A stretch of 64,000 nt of DNA from contig NZ_JAANOU010000001.1 in NCBI RefSeq assembly GCF_011758765.1, positions 2,108,001 to 2,172,000 on the forward strand, written 5' to 3'. The notes below the pieces were generated by a model. It had not been told where the DNA came from, made no database searches, and was given only the letters and a program-made list of their open reading frames with translations. Shown piece after piece: positions 1-9,249 of the stretch. The DNA comes from Amycolatopsis viridis (lineage in GTDB: Bacteria; Actinomycetota; Actinomycetes; Mycobacteriales; Pseudonocardiaceae). Positions within the stretch are counted from its first letter, which is position 1. Every line of letters begins with the position of its first letter. The translations under genes were made by a program, and so were the position numbers.

Positions 1-215
1 CCGCGGCGGCAATCGGCTCCCGCCGGCGTGTGGCGGGCGAGCCGGCCGGTGCCGCCTGCCACGAGCAAGGCGCGGAACCGTGCACCGGGACAGCCGGTTG
101 GTGCTGCACGCGTTCCCGTCCGCCGACGGCGACGCGAAGCGCTCCGGTACGACCGTCGCGGCCACCGATCGCGGCCGGCGCACGTGCGCCTGGTGGGAGC
201 GCGGTCGTCCGGGAC
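1..215. other. No gene recognised at the left edge
   Basis: This stretch lies downstream of the fadA5 stop codon. Reading frames are open only because of the high GC content, and none gives a recognisable protein. A gene entering from the left could end here, but I cannot support one. Confidence 0.4.
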
Positions 216-1427
<1,212 letters not shown>

Positions 1428-1567
1428 GTATTGGGCAAGTGTGATCCAGGTCAACCGCTATTCGGTGACGAATCGGACGATATGCGCCGACCAGGGATTT
1501 CAAGATCGAGTAAACAGGTATCACTCAAACGCTCGACTTGGTTAACACCGTATGCTCTAATCGTCTC

Positions 1568-1581
1568 TAGAACGTGTTCCA
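1568..1581. promoter_or_regulatory. KstR operator box, cyp125 side
   Basis: The 14-mer TAGAACGTGTTCCA is a full match to TnnAACnnGTTnnA and nearly a perfect palindrome. It lies 38 bp upstream of the cyp125 GTG start. Together with the box at 1414 it gives each divergent gene its own operator. Confidence 0.85.
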
Positions 1582-1619
1582 CGACCACGTGAGGCACTGA
1601 GGCACCTCGGGAGGTAGCC

Positions 1620-2846
1620 GTGGCCACGCCCCTGATCCCCGCCGGCTTCGATTTCACCGACCCCGACCTGATCGCGCAGCGGCTGCCACTGGCGGAGTTC
1701 GCCGAGCTGCGCCGCACCGCACCGGTCTGGTGGAACGCGCAGCCGTACAACCGCGCGGGTTTCCGCGACGACGGCTTCTGGGTCGTCACCCGGCACGAGG
1801 ACGTCAAGACCGTGTCGAAGGACAGCGAGCTGTTCTCCTCGCGGGAGAAGCTCGCGATCATCCGCTTCGACCAGACGATGACCGACGAGAGCCTCGACGC
1901 GAACCGGCTCGTCCTGCTGAACATGGACGCCCCGCAGCACACCAAGCTGCTCCGGATCGTGTCCAAGGGCTTCACGCCCCGCGCGATCTCCCGGCTGGAG
2001 GACACCCTGCGCGAACGCGCGGCCCGCATCGTGCACGAGGCGAAGCGGAAGGGGTCCGGCGACTTCGTCGAGGACGTCGCGTGCGAGCTGCCGCTGCAGG
2101 CGATCGCCGAGCTCATCGGCATCCCGCAGGAGGACCGGCGCAAGATCTTCGACTGGTCCAACCAGATGATCGGCTACGACGACCCGGAGTACGACGTCGA
2201 ACCGATCGCGGCCTCGGCCGAGCTCGTCGGCTACGCCTGGAACATGGCCGAGCAGCGGCGCACGTGCCCGATGGACGACATCGTCACCAAGCTGGTCCAG
2301 GCCGATGTGGACGGTGAGTCGCTCAGCTCCGAGGAGTTCGGGTTCTTCGTCATCCTGCTGTCGGTGGCCGGCAACGAGACCACCCGCAACGCGATCACGC
2401 ACGGCATGAAAGCCATGCTCGACCACCCGGAGCAGTGGGAGCTCTACCGTGAGCGGCGGCCGAAGACGGCGCCGGACGAGATCGTCCGCTGGGCGACACC
2501 GGTCATCGCCTTCCAGCGGACGGCGACCGCCGACACCGAACTGGGCGGGCAGCACATCCGCGCGGGCGACCGGGTCGGCATGTTCTACAGCTCGGCCAAC
2601 TTCGACCCGGAGGTGTTCGACGAGCCCGAGCGCTTCGACGTGCTGCGCGACCCGAACCCGCACGTCGGCTTCGGCGGCACCGGCTCGCACTACTGCATCG
2701 GGGCGAATCTCGCACGGCTGGAGATCGACCTGATCTTCAACGCCATCGCCGACGAAATGCCTGGTATCCGCGAGGTCGCACCCCCGGAACGGCTGCGGTC
2801 CGGCTGGCTCAACGGCATCAAGCACTACCGGGTGGCCTACACGTAG
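1620..2846 (+). CDS. cyp125: Cytochrome P450 CYP125, steroid C26/C27 monooxygenase
   Basis: P450 of 408 aa that starts cholesterol side-chain degradation by oxidising the terminal methyl to alcohol, aldehyde and acid. The I-helix motif AGNETT is at residues 250-255, an ExxR-type DEIVR lies further on, and the haem-ligating Cys359 is in HYCIGANLAR. The N-terminal PPGFDFTDP-like segment and the C-terminal SGWLNGIKH segment match the CYP125 family. The GTG start has GGGAGGTAGCC in front. It shares a divergent, KstR-box-bearing promoter region with fadA5, so it should be sterol-inducible. Redox partners are not in the window. Confidence 0.93.
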   Translation: MATPLIPAGFDFTDPDLIAQRLPLAEFAELRRTAPVWWNAQPYNRAGFRDDGFWVVTRHEDVKTVSKDSELFSSREKLAIIRFDQTMTDESLDANRLVLLNMDAPQHTKLLRIVSKGFTPRAISRLEDTLRERAARIVHEAKRKGSGDFVEDVACELPLQAIAELIGIPQEDRRKIFDWSNQMIGYDDPEYDVEPIAASAELVGYAWNMAEQRRTCPMDDIVTKLVQADVDGESLSSEEFGFFVILLSVAGNETTRNAITHGMKAMLDHPEQWELYRERRPKTAPDEIVRWATPVIAFQRTATADTELGGQHIRAGDRVGMFYSSANFDPEVFDEPERFDVLRDPNPHVGFGGTGSHYCIGANLARLEIDLIFNAIADEMPGIREVAPPERLRSGWLNGIKHYRVAYT

Positions 2847-2896
2847 GGGTTACGCTCGCACCTCCCAGGTGATCGTCTGCGGCCAGGAGGTGCCCG

Positions 2897-4414
2897 GTGC
2901 CCGTCGTCCCGCCCACCCCGGAAGAACTCGCCGAACTCGGCGCACGTTACCGCTTCCGCTTCAGTGAAGCCGATCTGAAATCCTTCACCGGTCTGGTGGA
3001 GGCCAACCTCGCCGCGCACAACGCCGTCGAGCGCCTGTACGCGCGTTCGGCGCCCAGCGCCCCGCACCGGGACTTCTCCTGGCCCGGGGACAACCCGCTC
3101 GGCGCCTGGTACGTGCGCACCCGGATCCCGCCGACCGGCGACGGTCCGCTGGCCGGCCGCGAGGTGGCGGTGAAGGACAACATCGCGGTCGCCGGTGTCC
3201 CGATGATGAACGGCTCCCGTGCGGTGGAAGGGTTCGTGCCGCGCCGTGATGCGACCGTCGTCAGCCGGGTGCTCGCGGCGGGCGGCACGATCGCCGGCAA
3301 GGCGGTGTGCGAGGACCTGTGCTACTCCGGGTCCAGCTTCACGTCGGCCACCGGCCCGGTCCGCAACCCCTGGGACCCCACCCGCCAGACCGGCGGCTCG
3401 TCGTCGGGCAACGCGGCCCTGCTCGCCGCGGGCGAGGTCGACTTCGCCATCGGCGGTGACCAGGGCGGTTCGGTGCGGATCCCGGCGGCGTTCTGCGGCG
3501 TGGTCGGGCACAAGCCGACGCACGGGCTGGTGCCCTACACCGGCGCGTTCCCGATCGAAACCACGATCGACCACCTCGGCCCGATGACCCGCACGGTGCG
3601 GGACGCGGCGTTGCTGCTGGCCGTCCTCGCCGGCGACGACGGCTACGACCCGCGCCAGTTCCGCACGCCCGAGCCGCAGGACTACCTGGCCGCCGTCGAG
3701 CAGGACATCCGTGGCCTGCGGGTCGGGGTGCTCACCGAGGGATTCGGGCTGCCCGTGTCCGAGCCGGGGGTCGACGACGCCGTGCGCGCCGCGGTCGACC
3801 GGCTCGCCGCCGCGGGCGCCGTGGTGTCCGAGGTGAGCGTGCCGTGGCACCGGGACGGGTTCGACGTGTGGACCGTGATCGGCACGGACGGCACCGCCCG
3901 TCAGATGATCGACGGCAACGGCTACGGCATGAACGTCTCCGGCCGGTACGACCCCGAGCTGGTGGTGCACTTCGCGCAGGGCAGGCGCGCGCACGGCGAC
4001 GCCATGTCGGACATGCTCAAGACCGTGATCCTCGCCGGTGCCCACGCCGCGGAGCGCTACGACATGCGGCACTACGCGATGGCGCGCGAGCTGGCGTGGG
4101 AGCTGCGGGCGGCCTATGACGCGGCGCTGACCGAGGTGGACGTGCTGGTCCTGCCGACCGTGCCCTACGTGGCGAAGCCGCTGCCCGGGCCGGACGCCAG
4201 CCACGAGGAGCAGATGGCCAACGCGCTGGCCATGGTCGGCAACACCGCCCCGTTCGACGCGAGCGGTCACCCGGCGATCTCGGTGCCGGCCGCCCTGGTG
4301 GACGGCCTGCCGACCGGGTTGATGATCGCGGGCCGCCGCTTCGACGACGCGACGGTGCTGCGCGTGGCCGCGGCCTACGAGCGGGAGGTGGGTGGTTTCC
4401 CCGCACCGCGGTAG
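2897..4414 (+). CDS. Amidase signature family hydrolase
   Basis: Amidase of 505 aa that hydrolyses a carboxamide to acid and ammonia; the substrate is unknown. The Ser-cisSer-Lys triad is visible: Lys93 in AVKDN, Ser168 in QTGGSSSG and Ser192 in GGDQGGSVR. The GGDQGGS version resembles the aliphatic/aryl amidases often linked to nitrile metabolism, but no nitrile hydratase is nearby. It starts with GTG after a GGAGG and lies 50 bp after cyp125, so read-through from the cyp125 promoter is possible. There is no KstR box of its own. Its last 40 bases overlap the end of the convergent reductase gene. Confidence 0.85.
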   Translation: MPVVPPTPEELAELGARYRFRFSEADLKSFTGLVEANLAAHNAVERLYARSAPSAPHRDFSWPGDNPLGAWYVRTRIPPTGDGPLAGREVAVKDNIAVAGVPMMNGSRAVEGFVPRRDATVVSRVLAAGGTIAGKAVCEDLCYSGSSFTSATGPVRNPWDPTRQTGGSSSGNAALLAAGEVDFAIGGDQGGSVRIPAAFCGVVGHKPTHGLVPYTGAFPIETTIDHLGPMTRTVRDAALLLAVLAGDDGYDPRQFRTPEPQDYLAAVEQDIRGLRVGVLTEGFGLPVSEPGVDDAVRAAVDRLAAAGAVVSEVSVPWHRDGFDVWTVIGTDGTARQMIDGNGYGMNVSGRYDPELVVHFAQGRRAHGDAMSDMLKTVILAGAHAAERYDMRHYAMARELAWELRAAYDAALTEVDVLVLPTVPYVAKPLPGPDASHEEQMANALAMVGNTAPFDASGHPAISVPAALVDGLPTGLMIAGRRFDDATVLRVAAAYEREVGGFPAPR

Positions 4415-4959
4415 CACAGCAGCACCGCTTCGCCCTTCCGCCCGGCCGAGTGCAGCCGCAGCTCGGCGGGCGGAGTGCGGTCGGCGAACAGCCGCCGCCC
4501 GGTGCCGAGCACCGTCGGGAACACCAGCAGGCGGTATTCGCCGACCAGGCCGTGTCCGGCCAGCTCGTGCACCACGCTGAGGCTGCCGGTGACGATGACG
4601 TCCTGGACGGCCGTGCGCGCGCGGACGGCCGCGACGAGGTCGTCGCCGAGCACCGACGAGTTCTGCCACCCGCCGGCGGCGGCCAGGGTCCGTGACGCGA
4701 CGAGCTTGGGGATGGCGTTCATCCGCGCGGAGAACTCGTCGGTGCGGCCGGGCCAGATCTTCGCGAACAGCTCCCAGGTGGTGCGGCCGAGCAGCATCAC
4801 CCCGGTGTCGAGCACCGGCCCGAGCTCGAACTTGTCGCCGGCGACCGCCTCCGGGCCGTGCCGGAACGCCCAGCCGCCGCCCGGTGTGCCACCGGAACCG
4901 TCCGGGTCCTCGGCGACGCCGTCCAGCGTGACGAACTCGATGACGATGACCTTGCCCAT
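4375..4959 (-). CDS. Dihydrofolate reductase family protein (RibD C-terminal domain)
   Basis: Protein of 194 aa beginning MGKVIVIEFVTLDGV, typical of the small RibD-C/DHFR-like reductases of actinobacteria. The LLGRTTWELF and VTGSLSVVHEL segments are the usual nucleotide-binding landmarks. These proteins probably use NADPH, but their substrates are mostly unknown. I chose the ATG at 4959 because GAGGAG lies 8 bases upstream; an in-frame extension to 5067 has no ribosome site and would overlap the next gene. It is divergent from an ECF sigma factor across 79 bp. Confidence 0.8.
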   Translation of the reverse strand: MGKVIVIEFVTLDGVAEDPDGSGGTPGGGWAFRHGPEAVAGDKFELGPVLDTGVMLLGRTTWELFAKIWPGRTDEFSARMNAIPKLVASRTLAAAGGWQNSSVLGDDLVAAVRARTAVQDVIVTGSLSVVHELAGHGLVGEYRLLVFPTVLGTGRRLFADRTPPAELRLHSAGRKGEAVLLCYRGAGKPPTSRS

Positions 4960-5038
4960 GGTGTGCTCCTCGGTTGTCCGCGCCGGCCGGGTGGCTCGAC
5001 GGGGGTACGTACCGGCGGGAGCGGTCATACTCATCGCG

Positions 5039-6037
5039 ATGCCGATCGCCGATTTCGCCGCGCGCACCGAACCGCACCGCCCGGAGCTGCTCGCGTACTG
5101 CTACCGGATGCTCGGATCCGTCCACGAGGCCGAGGACCTGGTGCAGGAAACGATGCTGCGGGCGTGGCGGGCGCGCGGGCGCTACGACGAGCGCAAGGCG
5201 TCGATCCGGACGTGGCTGTACCGCATCGCGACGAACGTGTGCCTGACCGCGCTGGAGGGCAGGGCGCGCCGCCCGCTCCCGTCCGGGCTCGGCCCGCCGA
5301 GCACGGACCCCGGGACGCCGCTGCGGCCGGCCTTCGACGTGCCGTGGTTGCAGCCCTTCCCGGACGCCCGGCTGGACGACCCCGCCACGCGCGCGGTGCA
5401 CCGGGACAGCATGCGGCTGGCCCTGGTCGCCGCGATGCAGCTGCTGCCGCCACGGCAGCGCGCCGTGTGGGTGCTGCGTGAGGTGCTGGAGTTCAGCGCA
5501 GCGGAGGTGGCCGGCCTGCTCGGCACGTCGGCCGCCGCGGTGAACAGCGCGCTGCAACGGGCGCGGGCGGGGCTGGGCGGCGCCGTCCTCGACGACATCA
5601 CCCGCCCCACCGACCCGGCCGCCCGCCGGACGGTGGAGGCCTACGTCCGCGCCTTCGAAGCGGGCGATGTCGGTGCGCTGGTCGAGCTGCTCACCGACGA
5701 CGCCGTGCTGGAGATGCCGCCGGTGCCGCTGTGGTACCGCGGCCGCGACGACTACGCCGCGTTCATCCGGCGGGTGTTCGCGATGCGCGGGACCGGCTGG
5801 CGGATGGTCCCGATCGCGGCCAACGGGCAGCCGGCCGTGGCCGCCTACGCGCCGGAACCGGGGAGCGGGCACCGGCTGCACACGGTGCAGCTGTTCACCG
5901 TGACCGGTGGGAAGATCGCCCGCACCGTCGTGTTCGGAGACCCGGCGGTCTTCGCGGCCTTCGGCCTGCCGCCGGTCCGTCAGGGTTTGCCCGCGCCCAC
6001 CACCCACATCGCGAAGTACTGCGATCCACCGCCGTAG
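5039..6037 (+). CDS. ECF sigma factor with C-terminal SnoaL-like domain
   Basis: Sigma-70 family factor of 332 aa. Region 2 is seen in LLAYCYRMLGSVHEAEDLVQE and region 4 in LPPRQRAVW through AAVNSALQRAR at about residues 135-180. From about residue 197 a SnoaL/NTF2-like domain follows (VEAYVRAFEAGDVGALVELL). This architecture matches the SigG/SigJ-like ECF groups, where the extra domain tunes sigma activity in place of an anti-sigma factor. None is encoded nearby. The ATG at 5039 starts the conserved part. The 3' end runs 58 bases into the convergent ltp3 gene, so the C-terminus may be a late extension. Confidence 0.85.
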   Translation: MPIADFAARTEPHRPELLAYCYRMLGSVHEAEDLVQETMLRAWRARGRYDERKASIRTWLYRIATNVCLTALEGRARRPLPSGLGPPSTDPGTPLRPAFDVPWLQPFPDARLDDPATRAVHRDSMRLALVAAMQLLPPRQRAVWVLREVLEFSAAEVAGLLGTSAAAVNSALQRARAGLGGAVLDDITRPTDPAARRTVEAYVRAFEAGDVGALVELLTDDAVLEMPPVPLWYRGRDDYAAFIRRVFAMRGTGWRMVPIAANGQPAVAAYAPEPGSGHRLHTVQLFTVTGGKIARTVVFGDPAVFAAFGLPPVRQGLPAPTTHIAKYCDPPP

Positions 6038-7140
6038 GCGTGCCCGAGACCGCGCCGGGCGCCGTCGACCTGGTAGTCACCGGCCCGGCCCATCACCTGT
6101 TTGGCGGCCTCGGCGAAGCGGAGCATGCCGGACGCACCGATCGGGTTCGACGACAGCACCCCGCCGGAGGGGTTGACCGGCAGCCGCCCGCCCAGTGCGG
6201 TTTCGCCGGCCTCGGTCAGCCGCCACCCCTCGCCCTCGGGCGTGAAGCCCAGGTTTTCCAGCCACATCGGTTCGAACCAGGAGAACGGCACGTAGATCTC
6301 GGCCGCGTCGATTTCGGACAGCGGATCGGTGATCCCCGCCTCCCGCCACAGCGCGGCGGCCGCATCCCGGCCCGCCCGCGGGTTCACCTGGTCCCGCCCG
6401 GCGAACGTGGTCGGTTCGGTGCGCATCGCGGTCGCGTGCACCCAGGCCACGCCGCTTCCGGCCGCGTCACCGGCGGTCTCGTCACCGATCACCATCGCGC
6501 ACGCGCCGTCCGACGACGGGCAGGTCTCGTCGTAGCGGATCGGGTCCCAGAGCACCTGCGAGGCGCGCACCTTCTCCACCGTGATGTCCGGCTGCCGCAG
6601 GTGCGCGTACGGGTTGAGCGCCCCGTTGCGCCGGTCCTTCGCCGCGACGATCGCGCCGACGTGTTCGGGCGCGCCGGACCGCCGGATGTAGGACCGCACG
6701 TGCGGCGCGAAGTACCCGCCGGCACCGGCCCCGACCGGCATGGTGAACGGCGGCGCGATCGACAGCGCCCACATCGCGTTCGACTCGGACTGCTTCTCGA
6801 ACGCCACCGTGAGCACCCGGCGGTGGATGCCGGACTGCACCAGGCTCGTCGCGACCAGCGCCGTCGACCCGCCCACGGAACCCGCGGTGTGCACGCGCAG
6901 CAACGGTTTCCCGGTCGCGCCGAGCGCGTCGGCCAGGAAGAGCTCGGGCATCATCACGCCCTCGAACAGGTCCGGTGCCTTGCCGACGACGACCGCGTCG
7001 ATGTCCGGCCACGCCACCCGCGCATCGGCCATCGCCCGGTCGATCGCCTCCCGCAGCAGACCGGGCATGGACACGTCGGTCCGTTTGGCGCGGTGGTGGG
7101 TCTGCCCGGTGCCGAGCACCGCGGCGAGCTGTTTCGCCAT
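5980..7140 (-). CDS. ltp3: Thiolase-like lipid-transfer/aldolase subunit Ltp3
   Basis: Thiolase-fold protein of 386 aa corresponding in order and length to Rv3523 (Ltp3). The usual N-terminal nucleophile region NCATGS reads AGSVGGST here, so the catalytic Cys is absent and a classical thiolase reaction is unlikely. Related Ltp2/DUF35 complexes are retro-aldolases, and ltp3/ltp4 of Rhodococcus are reported to be needed for C24-branched sterol side chains, so a side-chain aldolase role is my inference. The start codon follows directly on the stop of ltp4. It is the last gene of the DUF35-ltp4-ltp3 operon. Confidence 0.85.
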   Translation of the reverse strand: MAKQLAAVLGTGQTHHRAKRTDVSMPGLLREAIDRAMADARVAWPDIDAVVVGKAPDLFEGVMMPELFLADALGATGKPLLRVHTAGSVGGSTALVATSLVQSGIHRRVLTVAFEKQSESNAMWALSIAPPFTMPVGAGAGGYFAPHVRSYIRRSGAPEHVGAIVAAKDRRNGALNPYAHLRQPDITVEKVRASQVLWDPIRYDETCPSSDGACAMVIGDETAGDAAGSGVAWVHATAMRTEPTTFAGRDQVNPRAGRDAAAALWREAGITDPLSEIDAAEIYVPFSWFEPMWLENLGFTPEGEGWRLTEAGETALGGRLPVNPSGGVLSSNPIGASGMLRFAEAAKQVMGRAGDYQVDGARRGLGHAYGGGSQYFAMWVVGAGKP

Positions 7141-8190
7141 TCATGCCTCCAGGACCGCGACGAGGTTCTGCTGCAGGGCCGGCCCGCTCGTGGCGTGCGC
7201 GAGCACCTTCGAGGCCTGCCCGGTGAGGATCCGGGTGGCGGCCTCGCCGATGCGGGCGAGCCCGGCCGCGAACATCGGGTTGCCGGTGAGCACCCCGCCC
7301 GAGGGGTTGACGCGGACGTCGTCGCCGAGCCCGAGCGCGGTCCGCAGGATCAGCTCCTGGTGGGTGAACGGCGCGTGCAGCTCGGCGATCTCCACGCCGC
7401 TGGTGCCCACGGCCCGGCCGGCTGCCTCCGTCGACGGTGACCGGGTCAGGTCGCGGGCGCCGAGCACGGGCGTGTCCACCCGGTGTTCGATGCCCGTGAT
7501 GACCGCCGGGCGCTCGGCGAACTCGGGTGCCCGGTCGGCGGCGGCCAGGACGATCACCGCCGCGCCGTCGGTGACCGGCGCGATGTCGTGTGCGCGCAAC
7601 GGGTCCGCGAGGTAGGGCGCGTCCAGCAATTCGGTGACCTCGGTGATCCCGGAGACCTGGGCGAAGGGGTTGCGGGTGGCGTCGGCGCGGCTGCGGGCGG
7701 CGACCGCGGCCAGGTCCTTCTCGCTCCACAGTCCGGCGTCCAGCCCGAGCCGGGCCTGCAGGGCGGCGATGCTCACCGAGTCCGGCCACAGCGGCGCGAC
7801 GGTGTAGGGGTCGAGCTGCAACGCCAGCACCCGGCGCAGCTGCCCGGCCGAGGACTTGCCGAATCCGTACACCAGCGCGGTGTCCGCCTCGCCGGTGCGG
7901 ATCTTCAGCCACGCCTCGTACAGCGCCCACGCCGCGTCCATCTCGACGTGCGACTCGTGGATCGGCGGGAACGCGCCGATCGCGTCGATGGCGGAGATGA
8001 ACGAGAACGCCCGGCCCGCCAGGTAGTCCGACGAGCCCGAGCACCAGAACCCGATGTCCTGATTGGACAGTCCGGTTTGCTCGTAGACCTGGGCGAGGAT
8101 GGGCACGAGCATCTCCACGCCGTTGGTGGTGCCCGGGGTGGAGCGCACGTTCGGGGCCTGGGCGAACCCGACCACCGCGACGTCCCGCAT
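7141..8190 (-). CDS. ltp4: Thiolase-like lipid-transfer/aldolase subunit Ltp4
   Basis: Thiolase-superfamily protein of 349 aa corresponding to Rv3522 (Ltp4). At the position of the thiolase nucleophile the sequence reads HVEMDAAWAL, so an acidic residue replaces Cys. This supports a non-thiolase, probably aldolase, chemistry with Ltp3. HAPFTHQE and NPSGGVLTGNP are the remaining family landmarks near the C-terminus. It sits 12 bases after the DUF35 gene and abuts ltp3, and the three products probably form one complex. Control is expected from the KstR-type boxes upstream of the DUF35 gene. Confidence 0.85.
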   Translation of the reverse strand: MRDVAVVGFAQAPNVRSTPGTTNGVEMLVPILAQVYEQTGLSNQDIGFWCSGSSDYLAGRAFSFISAIDAIGAFPPIHESHVEMDAAWALYEAWLKIRTGEADTALVYGFGKSSAGQLRRVLALQLDPYTVAPLWPDSVSIAALQARLGLDAGLWSEKDLAAVAARSRADATRNPFAQVSGITEVTELLDAPYLADPLRAHDIAPVTDGAAVIVLAAADRAPEFAERPAVITGIEHRVDTPVLGARDLTRSPSTEAAGRAVGTSGVEIAELHAPFTHQELILRTALGLGDDVRVNPSGGVLTGNPMFAAGLARIGEAATRILTGQASKVLAHATSGPALQQNLVAVLEA

Positions 8191-8202
8191 GGCAGTTCCC
8201 CT

Positions 8203-9159
8203 CTACAGGTGGTGGGCGAAGGACTCGTAGGGCGCGTCCGGCTCGCCGGTCGGCTCGAAGTGGCTGATGTTCTCCAGGCTGGTCCACCACTCGTCCCGCG
8301 GTTTCCAGGCCGCGCGCACCCGCATGCCCATCCGGACCTGCGCGGCGTCGCAGCCGAGGACCAGGTGCAGGAACGCGATGTCGGCGCCGTCGAGCAGGAT
8401 GTAGGCCGCCACGTACGGCGGCGGGATGCGCTGGCCGAGGAACGGCACGTTGACGATGCAGAAGGTGGTGACGATCCCGGTGTCGGGCAGCTCCACTTCG
8501 TCCACTGTGGGCACGCCGTCGGTGGGGCACGCGCCGCGCGGCGGGATGTAGACCTTCCCGCAGGCGGGGCAGCGCTGCCCGGTCAGCTTGCCCTCCGCGA
8601 GCCCGCGCAGGTAGCGGCTTTCCTCCGGCGAGGCCGAATGCCGGTAGTGCAGCTGGATCGGCGTGACCATGACACCGTCCTGCGCGGACCCCGGCGGCCG
8701 CGCGGTGCCAGGCCCGTCCGGGGCGCCGACGGGCAGGAAGTAGCAGATGTCCCGGATGTGCCCCACCGGCTCGTCGGCCCAGCGGACCCGCACTCGCAGC
8801 CCCGTGCTCATCTCGGCGGGGCCGGGGACGTGCACGGCGTGCAGCATCGCGGTGTCGGCGCCGTCCAGGCGGATCAGCGCCCAGGCGAACGGCGTGGTGA
8901 GCGGCTGGCCCGCCAGCGGTTCAGCCATCCACGACCAGGACAGCACCGTGCCCTCGTCGGACACCGGGACGAACTCGGTGAGCGCCGCGGCGGTGACCGG
9001 GTCGTACTCGACCGGGGGCACGTGCACGCGGCCGTCCGCGCCGCGCACGCCCTCGATGCGGCGCTCCCGCAGTCCGGCGGCGAACCGGCCGAGCACGGGC
9101 CCGAGGGAGCGGGTGTAGTCGAATGCCAGATCCAGCGGTGCGGACAGCGGTGTGCTCAC
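8203..9159 (-). CDS. DUF35 OB-fold protein, partner of Ltp3/Ltp4
   Basis: Protein of 318 aa equivalent in position to Rv3521. It appears to hold two DUF35-type OB domains: an N-terminal half (about 60-145) without a zinc ribbon, and a C-terminal half with a rubredoxin-like ribbon CPACG...CPTDG (Cys197, Cys200, Cys211; the fourth position is Asp). DUF35 proteins bind acyl-CoA chains and pair with thiolase-like subunits, which fits the two ltp genes behind it. I chose GTG at 9159 rather than an ATG at 9195, because the longer form would run through a KstR-like box at 9169. Confidence 0.78.
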   Translation of the reverse strand: MSTPLSAPLDLAFDYTRSLGPVLGRFAAGLRERRIEGVRGADGRVHVPPVEYDPVTAAALTEFVPVSDEGTVLSWSWMAEPLAGQPLTTPFAWALIRLDGADTAMLHAVHVPGPAEMSTGLRVRVRWADEPVGHIRDICYFLPVGAPDGPGTARPPGSAQDGVMVTPIQLHYRHSASPEESRYLRGLAEGKLTGQRCPACGKVYIPPRGACPTDGVPTVDEVELPDTGIVTTFCIVNVPFLGQRIPPPYVAAYILLDGADIAFLHLVLGCDAAQVRMGMRVRAAWKPRDEWWTSLENISHFEPTGEPDAPYESFAHHL

Positions 9160-9168
9160 GACTCGAAG

Positions 9169-9182
9169 TGAAACACGTTCTC
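9169..9182. promoter_or_regulatory. KstR-like box, DUF35 operon side
   Basis: The 14-mer TGAAACACGTTCTC fits TnnAACnnGTTnnA except for the final base. It lies 10 bp upstream of the preferred GTG start of the DUF35-ltp4-ltp3 operon, a position suited to blocking initiation. Confidence 0.6.
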
Positions 9183-9224
9183 GATCTGACGGCAAGACGC
9201 TCTGCCCGCGGCTTGCGCGTCAAC

Positions 9225-9238
9225 TGGAACAGGTTCTA
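9225..9238. promoter_or_regulatory. KstR box, acyl-CoA synthetase side
   Basis: The 14-mer TGGAACAGGTTCTA is a full match to TnnAACnnGTTnnA, 12 bp upstream of the synthetase ATG. With the box at 9169 it occupies most of the 90-bp divergent gap. Confidence 0.82.
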
Positions 9239-9249
9239 GATTCGGGGTT

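Noticed and set aside
2837-6007. A 1056-codon open frame on the minus strand
   Set aside because: It is antisense to the amidase and the ECF sigma factor and has an Arg/Gly/His-rich composition typical of GC-driven shadows; no domain is recognisable.
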